Shown here: positions 8,401 to 11,182 of the stretch, in pieces
How positions within the stretch are numbered: position 1 is the first letter of the stretch
How the letters are laid out: each line of letters begins with the position of its first letter
Source: Fusobacterium sp.
Lineage (GTDB): Bacteria > Fusobacteriota > Fusobacteriia > Fusobacteriales > Fusobacteriaceae
Assembly (NCBI GenBank): GCA_020024855.1
Contig: JAHHTB010000055.1
Location: 1 to 11,182, forward strand
Length of the DNA stretch: 11,182 nucleotides
Direction: 5' to 3'
Program-made: the position numbers and the translations under genes
Notes under the pieces: model-generated
Seen by the model: the letters and a program-made list of their open reading frames with translations, nothing else
What the model was told of the DNA's origin: nothing
Databases searched by the model: none

Positions 8401-8666
8401 ATTCCTGCAAGAAGTGAATCTGGTCTTTCTTTAGCTATTACTTTTTCAACAAATTCTGCTGTGATAGGCTCTACATAAATTCTATCTGCTATCGCTTTAT
8501 CTGTCATTATTGTAGCTGGGTTTGAGTTAATAAGTACAACTTCTATTCCTTCATTTTTTAATGTTTCACAAGCTTGAGTCCCTGAATAATCAAACTCTGC
8601 TGCTTGTCCTATGATAATTGGTCCTGAACCTATTACTAATACTTTTTTTATTGATTTATCCAACAT
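5460..8666 (-). CDS. carB: Carbamoyl-phosphate synthetase large subunit
   Basis: A 1068-residue CarB, full length for the family (E. coli 1073). It makes carbamoyl phosphate from bicarbonate, ammonia and two ATP for pyrimidine (and arginine) synthesis. Domains seen are the carboxyphosphate ATP-grasp half (about 1-400, starting at VLVIGSGPIIIGQ), the oligomerisation domain (about 400-550), the carbamoyl-phosphate ATP-grasp half (about 553-930, IIVIGSGPIRIGQG) and the MGS-like allosteric domain (about 940-1058). Key residues look intact in both halves: R128, R168, E297 and N299 in the first; R669, R709, E834 and N836 in the second. The allosteric domain (INTPTKANDAQRDGFKMRR, 1010-1028) resembles B. 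subtilis PyrAB more than E. coli, suggesting nucleotide control. The ATG has AGGAGG at complement 8676-8681. It lies 54 bp after carA in one operon. Its intactness contrasts with the degenerate glutaminase of its partner. Confidence 0.98.
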   Translation of the reverse strand: MLDKSIKKVLVIGSGPIIIGQAAEFDYSGTQACETLKNEGIEVVLINSNPATIMTDKAIADRIYVEPITAEFVEKVIAKERPDSLLAGMGGQTALNLAVELTEKGILEKYGVRVIGTSVESIKKGEDREIFRETMEKIGEPCIESEIVESLQHGRDVAKEIGYPVVVRPAYTMGGTGGGIANNPKELEEILLKGLALSRVGQVLIEKSILGWKEIEYEVMRDKNGNCITICNMENVDPVGIHTGDSIVVAPTQTLSHKEAVMLKKSALRILDEVGVIGGCNVQFALHPKSMKYAIIEINPRVSRSSALASKATGYPIARVSTKLALGYTLDEIINEVTGESYACTEPTIDYIVAKIPKWPFDKFRNANKVLGTKMMATGEVMSIGDNFEAAFLKGLKSLEIGRFNLEHPAVKKLTMEELKKAVVRPDDERIFVVAEMLRRGYIKEKLQKITGIDKFFMEKIEWLVRQEEILKKTKFKDLDPEYLRKLKKKGFSDRGIAELMNVTEDDIRTKREEHHIIPAYKRVDTCAAEFKAQTSYLYSTYDEHDEVEVENKRKIIVIGSGPIRIGQGIEFDYCTVHSIKTLKKMGIESIIINNNPETVSTDYNTADRLYFEPLILEDVLNIIEKEKPEGVVLQFGGQTAIKLANALAERGIKILGTSAEKIDEAEDREKFEEMMEELDIKRPRGRAVWDINHGIEIANEIKYPVLVRPSYVLGGQGMEICHDEYNLVKYLESSFDRDPENPVLIDKYLNGIELEVDAICDGEDVLIPGIMEHLERAGVHSGDSITVYPQQNLYEGTEEKVLEITAKISKALGTKGMMNIQFIAYENELYVIEVNPRSSRTVPYISKISGLPVIEIATRIILGETLHEIGYGTGIYKKPNVVAVKVPVFSTEKLSNVEVSLGPEMRSTGEVLGVGNTIDEAIYKGLLAAKRVHKVSGRKILLTIRDKDKEEFLPVAKELIDLGCELYATAGTQKYLEEHGVKSVAVRRVGEAEPNILTMLMNRQVDLLINTPTKANDAQRDGFKMRRTAIEYGVEVLTSIDTLNAVIRMEKKHLKEGELEIFDISKL

Positions 8667-8720
8667 TATCTATTTCCTCCTAAAATTCCCATCTAATAAT
8701 TTTTCAAATTTCATTAACCA

Positions 8721-9755
8721 TTAAACAAATTTTAAAAAATTCACAAAAACATCTTTTGGACTTTCATATAAATCAGGCATGAACTGTACTCCTGTAATTT
8801 TTAAAGTTTTACTTTCCATTCCTTCTATTGTTTTTACATTTATTCCTTGGTAAGTTATTTCTAGACCTTCAGGAAGTTCTTCAACAACATATCCTGTATT
8901 TTGAGAAGTTGTAACAACTTTTCCTGTTTTCATATTTCTTACAGGGTATCCACCTCTGTGTCCATATTTAAGTTTAGTTATTTTTCCTCCAAGAGCTAGA
9001 GCTAGAACTTGATGTCCTAATACTTCTCCAAATATTTGAAGTTTTCCTATTAATTTTTTAAGTTCTTCTATTGTTTCAACAAGATCTTCTGGATTTCCAG
9101 GCCCGTTTGAAACTACAAGTGCTGAAAGGTTTTCAGCTAATATATCTTCTGCTTTTGTATCGTATGGGAATACAACCACATCAAAACCTTGTCCCTCTAA
9201 ATAATTAAGTGTACTTTTCTTTACTCCTAAATCAAGAACACCTATTTTTTTCTCTCCACCTTTTATTTCATATTTTTCTTTGCAACTAACTTTTGCTACT
9301 GCATTTTTATTTGAAAAACTTTCAAATCTTTCTTGAATTTCTTTTTTAGTAAGATCTTCTGCTGTAATTATTGCTTTCATTGATCCATTATCTCTTATAA
9401 TTTGAGTAAGGTATCTTGTATCAATTCCTTTAAATCCTGTAACATTATACTGTCTTAAAAAACCATCTAATGTCATTTCACATCTAAAATTGTTAGGTAA
9501 CTTAGCATCTTCCTTAATGATTAATGCTCTTAATTGTACCTTATCAGATTCCATATCCTCTGTATTTATTCCATAGTTCCCTATCATTGGATAAGTCATA
9601 ACTGTCATAAGACCATGTCCTGCTGGATCTGTAAGCATTTCTTGGTATCCAGTCATACCTGTATTGAAAGAAATTTCTCCAACTGCATCTGTTAGTTCTC
9701 CAAAAATTTTTCCTTCAAAAACTTTACCATTTTCAAGAATTAATTTTCCCTTCAT
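8721..9755 (-). CDS. carA: Carbamoyl-phosphate synthetase small subunit with inactivated glutaminase site
   Basis: A 344-residue CarA, slightly short for the family. The N-terminal CPSase domain is well kept (GEISFNTGMTGYQEMLTDP, 26-44; MTYPMIGNYGIN, 53-64; GIDTRYLT, 110-117), as is SNGPGNPED (216-224) in the class I glutamine amidotransferase domain (about 170-344). The catalytic residues are missing, however. The nucleophile elbow, normally FGxCLGHQ, is FGEVLGHQ (242-249, Val245 for Cys). The QFHPE motif is QFMPD (324-328, Met326 for His and Asp328 for Glu). GGNHPV is GGYPV, one residue shorter (268-272), and SQNHG is SQNTG (284-288). The frame is open throughout and codon use matches the neighbours, so this does not look like a pseudogene. 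It probably serves as a structural or allosteric partner for CarB, with free ammonia as nitrogen donor (inference). The ATG has GGGAGG at complement 9761-9766. A leader attenuator precedes it. Confidence 0.95.
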   Translation of the reverse strand: MKGKLILENGKVFEGKIFGELTDAVGEISFNTGMTGYQEMLTDPAGHGLMTVMTYPMIGNYGINTEDMESDKVQLRALIIKEDAKLPNNFRCEMTLDGFLRQYNVTGFKGIDTRYLTQIIRDNGSMKAIITAEDLTKKEIQERFESFSNKNAVAKVSCKEKYEIKGGEKKIGVLDLGVKKSTLNYLEGQGFDVVVFPYDTKAEDILAENLSALVVSNGPGNPEDLVETIEELKKLIGKLQIFGEVLGHQVLALALGGKITKLKYGHRGGYPVRNMKTGKVVTTSQNTGYVVEELPEGLEITYQGINVKTIEGMESKTLKITGVQFMPDLYESPKDVFVNFLKFV

Positions 9756-9777
9756 TAAAACCTCCCAAATATTTTAT

Positions 9778-9811
9778 AAAAAAAAAGATATAACTAAAAT
9801 AGTTATACCTT
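9778..9811 (-). terminator. Leader terminator (attenuator) upstream of carA
   Basis: In the minus-strand RNA, an 11-bp stem (arms 9811-9801 and 9795-9785, loop AUUUU) is followed by a U run (9784-9778; nine U in all, counting two in the stem). One pair is G-U (9808/9788) and most are A-U, so the hairpin is weak. It ends about 12 nt before the carA Shine-Dalgarno. No gene lies between it and the carA promoter except the leader ORF, so it must act on the carAB transcript itself. The stop codon of the leader ORF (9803-9805) lies in the 5' arm. Confidence 0.7.
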
Positions 9812-9922
9812 AACTACAAAATTAATAAAAATAAAATTAAAAAATATTGAAAAAGCATTAAAAAATGAACTGACCCAAGAAAAAATATTTTTTTTCATTT
9901 TCTTAGATTCTCTCCTTTTCAT
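9803..9922 (-). CDS. Leader peptide ORF of the carAB attenuator (39 aa)
   Basis: A 39-codon ORF in the carA leader. It starts at ATG 9920-9922, about 31 nt after the predicted transcription start, with GGGAGG at complement 9935-9940 (12-nt spacing, rather long). A second in-frame ATG (9896-9898, residue 9) follows AAAGGAGAG and could be used instead, giving 31 aa. The first eleven residues are basic (MKRRESKKMKK). The rest is hydrophobic and Phe-rich (nine Phe), because it is read from a U-rich RNA: 37 of 54 nt between 9812 and 9865 are U. The TAA stop lies within the terminator stem. This is the layout of the E. coli pyrBI leader, where translation close behind UTP-paused polymerase prevents termination. 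It could alternatively be a small membrane protein or a chance ORF. Confidence 0.6.
   Translation of the reverse strand: MKRRESKKMKKNIFSWVSSFFNAFSIFFNFIFINFVVKV
9812..9865 (-). promoter_or_regulatory. U-rich polymerase pause tract of the carAB leader
   Basis: In the transcript this 54-nt stretch is 69% U (37 of 54), in runs of 3-6, and ends where the attenuator stem begins. An A/U hairpin just upstream (a G, six A, AATA loop, six U, a C, about 9879-9896) could help pausing. In pyrBI a similar U-rich region makes polymerase speed depend on UTP. Here this is inference, since the whole genome is AT-rich. Confidence 0.45.
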
Positions 9923-9960
9923 TTTCTTCTTGTGCCTCCCTGATTTTATTTCTAAAAAAG

Positions 9961-9989
9961 AGTATACTTCAAAAAATATTTATTGTCAA
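9961..9989 (-). promoter_or_regulatory. Promoter of the carAB operon
   Basis: On the minus strand, a perfect TTGACA (complement of 9984-9989), a 17-bp spacer and TATACT (complement of 9961-9966, one mismatch from consensus). This is the best promoter match in the window. Transcription should start near 9953, giving a leader of about 200 nt before carA. Confidence 0.85.
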
Positions 9990-10045
9990 TAAATATTTTT
10001 ATTTTCCATCTACTAAATTTATATATTTTTTTAATCTTTCTTTTA

Positions 10046-10054
10046 TGATATAAT
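10046..10054 (+). promoter_or_regulatory. Extended -10 promoter of the GrdX/EAL-like unit
   Basis: TGATATAAT is an exact extended -10 (TGN-TATAAT), 36 bp before the ATG at 10091. The -35 region 17 bp upstream is a T run (10026-10031). A second TATAAT at 10061-10066 lacks the TG. Together with the carAB promoter, this makes 9756-10090 a divergent control region; no further gene was seen in it apart from the leader ORF. Confidence 0.6.
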
Positions 10055-10090
10055 TTATATTATAATTCTTTAATTTTTTGGAGGAATTTT

Positions 10091-10471
10091 ATGGAATTTA
10101 TTATCATTACAAACAATCCTAAAGTATATAATTTTTATAAAGAGACTGATGAAGTTATATTTTTACAAGAAAAATCTCTAGTTGAAATTCTTGAAAAAAT
10201 TAATAGTTATATTATAAAAGGACATAAAATTTTAAGTGATCCTATCATATCTCATATAGAAAATAGTAAAAATCCTTTTAAAACTATTTTAATTTCAAAA
10301 CTATCTACTGAAAATAATATGAGCTCTCTTGATATCATTGGAGGAGTTTTACAAATTGCTGAAAAGCTTCCTACATCTCTTCCTTTTTCTACTGATGAAA
10401 CTATTCTTGAGGAACTTAAATTTGTAGATCTCAACCTTATTATAAATAGCATTAAAGAACTAAATCAATAA
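10091..10471 (+). CDS. GrdX family protein
   Basis: A 126-residue soluble protein, with no signal peptide or membrane span. It resembles GrdX, a small protein of unknown function often found at glycine/sarcosine/betaine reductase loci of amino-acid fermenters. Matching elements are the N-terminal beta strand with TNNP (EFIIITNNPKVYNFY, 2-16), the central GHKILSDPI (44-52, cf. GHKLLTHPL in GrdX) and NPFKTILISK (60-69, cf. TPYKSIIISK), recalled from memory. No grd reductase gene lies in the window. The ATG has GGAGGAA at 10080-10086. It is the first gene of a two-gene unit, with 14 bp to the next start. The absence of grd genes nearby suggests a role wider than glycine reductase, or recruitment to another function. 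Confidence 0.6.
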   Translation: MEFIIITNNPKVYNFYKETDEVIFLQEKSLVEILEKINSYIIKGHKILSDPIISHIENSKNPFKTILISKLSTENNMSSLDIIGGVLQIAEKLPTSLPFSTDETILEELKFVDLNLIINSIKELNQ

Positions 10472-10485
10472 AAGGAAGTGAATCA

Positions 10486-11133
10486 ATGGCAGTTAATAAT
10501 CTTTTTAAAACACTTTTAGAAAAAGCTAAATTTAAGTTTATTCCTGTTTATGACTTAAAAGAAAATACCATATATGGATATAAAATTATAAAAGACTTTG
10601 ATGCAGGTGGGTACTCTAATAAGGAAGAAGTCTATGATCTTGCCTTTGATGAAGGTATTCTTGAATTTTTTCTTGTAAAACTTCAAGAAAAAGTTTATCA
10701 AGCTGCTGAAGAACTTGGCTATAAAAACTGTAAACTTTTTCACACTTTAAGAGTTAATTATATAGACGATGCTCAATATTTTTCATCTGCTACTGAAAAA
10801 CTTATCTCTACTTTCTCTTTAAAAAAAGAAAATATAATTTTTGAACTTAAAGGGGCTTGTGATTGGAAAAACTTGGATAAGTTTTTAGAGGCTGTTGATG
10901 AAAATGATGACTGTCTTATTATGTTTAAAGAAAGTGCTGAGTTTCCTTTAAATACAAATATGATACGTTATCTTGATCCAGCTTTCATAGAGGCTATGTC
11001 CCTTGAATCTGTAAAAAAATTAAAAGCAGATAAAGAAGTGGAAAGTAAAATTATTTATAAGATTTCACCAGATGAAAAACATTCTAAAAAAGAACTTTTA
11101 AAAATGGGTGTAGATTTAGCTTATACTTTATAA
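10486..11133 (+). CDS. Degenerate EAL-fold protein (probably no phosphodiesterase activity)
   Basis: A 215-residue soluble protein. Its strand/helix pattern follows an EAL (cyclic-di-GMP phosphodiesterase) domain. FIPVYDLKENTIYGYKII (18-35) sits where EAL proteins have PI...I.GYEAL; RVNYID (89-94) fits the NLS strand; IIFELKG (117-123) fits xLEITE; and the C-terminal GVDLAYTL (208-215) fits the GxDxxQGY strand. The catalytic set is gone: EAL reads KII, the Asn strand lacks its usual form, the DDFG loop has no counterpart, and the C-terminal Gln is Ala. At 215 residues it is also shorter than a full EAL domain (about 240). It may therefore be a ligand-binding or protein-binding relic. The ATG follows AGGAAGTG (10473-10480), 14 bp after the GrdX-like stop, so the two are co-transcribed and may act together. 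The fold assignment is by eye. Confidence 0.5.
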   Translation: MAVNNLFKTLLEKAKFKFIPVYDLKENTIYGYKIIKDFDAGGYSNKEEVYDLAFDEGILEFFLVKLQEKVYQAAEELGYKNCKLFHTLRVNYIDDAQYFSSATEKLISTFSLKKENIIFELKGACDWKNLDKFLEAVDENDDCLIMFKESAEFPLNTNMIRYLDPAFIEAMSLESVKKLKADKEVESKIIYKISPDEKHSKKELLKMGVDLAYTL

Positions 11134-11138
11134 AAAAT

Positions 11139-11167
11139 AGCGCGATTGCTCATCGCGCTTTTCTTTT
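11139..11167 (+). terminator. Terminator of the GrdX/EAL-like unit
   Basis: A GC-rich stem AGCGCGAT (11139-11146) / ATCGCGCT (11152-11159) with loop TGCTC, followed by TTTTCTTTT, starting 5 nt after the stop codon. It is the most GC-rich hairpin in the window. The A run at 11132-11137 could also let it work on the opposite strand. Confidence 0.92.
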
Positions 11168-11182
11168 GTATAATATACTTAT

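Noticed and set aside
8721..9755. carA as a frameshifted or sequencing-error pseudogene explaining the missing catalytic residues
   Set aside because: The frame is open from start to stop, sequence on both sides of each changed motif still matches the family, and the changes (Cys to Val plus Ile to Glu, His to Met, Glu to Asp, one-residue deletion) are separate codon-level substitutions, not a shifted stretch.
9803..9922. Phenylalanine-sensing attenuation, given nine Phe codons in the leader peptide
   Set aside because: Carbamoyl-phosphate synthesis has no link to Phe. All nine Phe codons are TTT and sit among ATT, AAT and TTT runs, so U content is the simpler explanation. No alternative anti-terminator pairing was found.
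9756..9960. PyrR-binding leader, pyrimidine riboswitch or T-box in front of carA
   Set aside because: No PyrR-type conserved hairpin sequence, T-box motif or known riboswitch core was seen; the leader is almost entirely A/U outside the Shine-Dalgarno and the leader ORF start.
1..11182. CRISPR arrays, tRNA or rRNA genes, insertion sequences, prophage or a defence island
   Set aside because: No spaced direct-repeat series, cloverleaf, transposase or integrase was found; the repeats present are terminator hairpins and the short elements listed.

Overview
The window looks like chromosome of an amino-acid-fermenting member of the Fusobacteriota, most likely Fusobacterium or a close relative. This is inferred from the very AT-rich DNA (A/T at most third positions), strong AGGAGG-type ribosome sites, short A/T-flanked intrinsic terminators, and the gene set: a GrdX-family protein, split chromate transporters, a Na/Pi symporter with a PhoU tail, and low-GC-type CarA/CarB. 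No rRNA, tRNA, CRISPR array, insertion sequence or phage gene was seen.

Layout. Positions 1-79 (minus) hold the 5' end of a gene that looks like hflX. A sodium:amino-acid symporter (DAACS family) runs 235-1407 (plus) and ends in a strong terminator. Then come minus-strand genes: a Na+/phosphate symporter with a PhoU-like tail (1583-3208), a Bax-inhibitor-1 family membrane protein (3318-4016), and a translationally coupled pair of half-size chromate transporters (4690-5247, then 4109-4690). A carAB operon for carbamoyl-phosphate synthesis follows, also on the minus strand (carA 8721-9755, carB 5460-8666). On the plus strand, diverging from carA, a two-gene unit encodes a GrdX-family protein (10091-10471) and a degenerate EAL-fold protein (10486-11133), closed by a GC-rich terminator.

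The carAB locus is the most interesting part. First, the glutaminase domain of CarA lacks its catalytic residues: the nucleophile Cys is Val245, the catalytic His is Met326, the partner Glu is Asp328, and a substrate-side GGNHPV motif has become GGYPV. The reading frame, the CarA N-terminal domain and all of CarB appear intact. This suggests a carbamoyl-phosphate synthetase that uses free ammonia, which fits an organism releasing much ammonia from amino acids.

Second, the 5' leader of carA has the parts of a pyrBI-type attenuator. There is a near-consensus promoter (9961-9989), a 39-codon leader ORF (9803-9922) with its own Shine-Dalgarno, a 54-nt stretch that is 37/54 U in the transcript, and an intrinsic terminator (9778-9811) just before the carA ribosome site. 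The leader ORF's stop codon lies inside the 5' arm of that terminator. The expected logic is that low UTP slows polymerase in the U-rich tract, the ribosome catches up and blocks the hairpin, and carAB is expressed. This is inferred from sequence alone.
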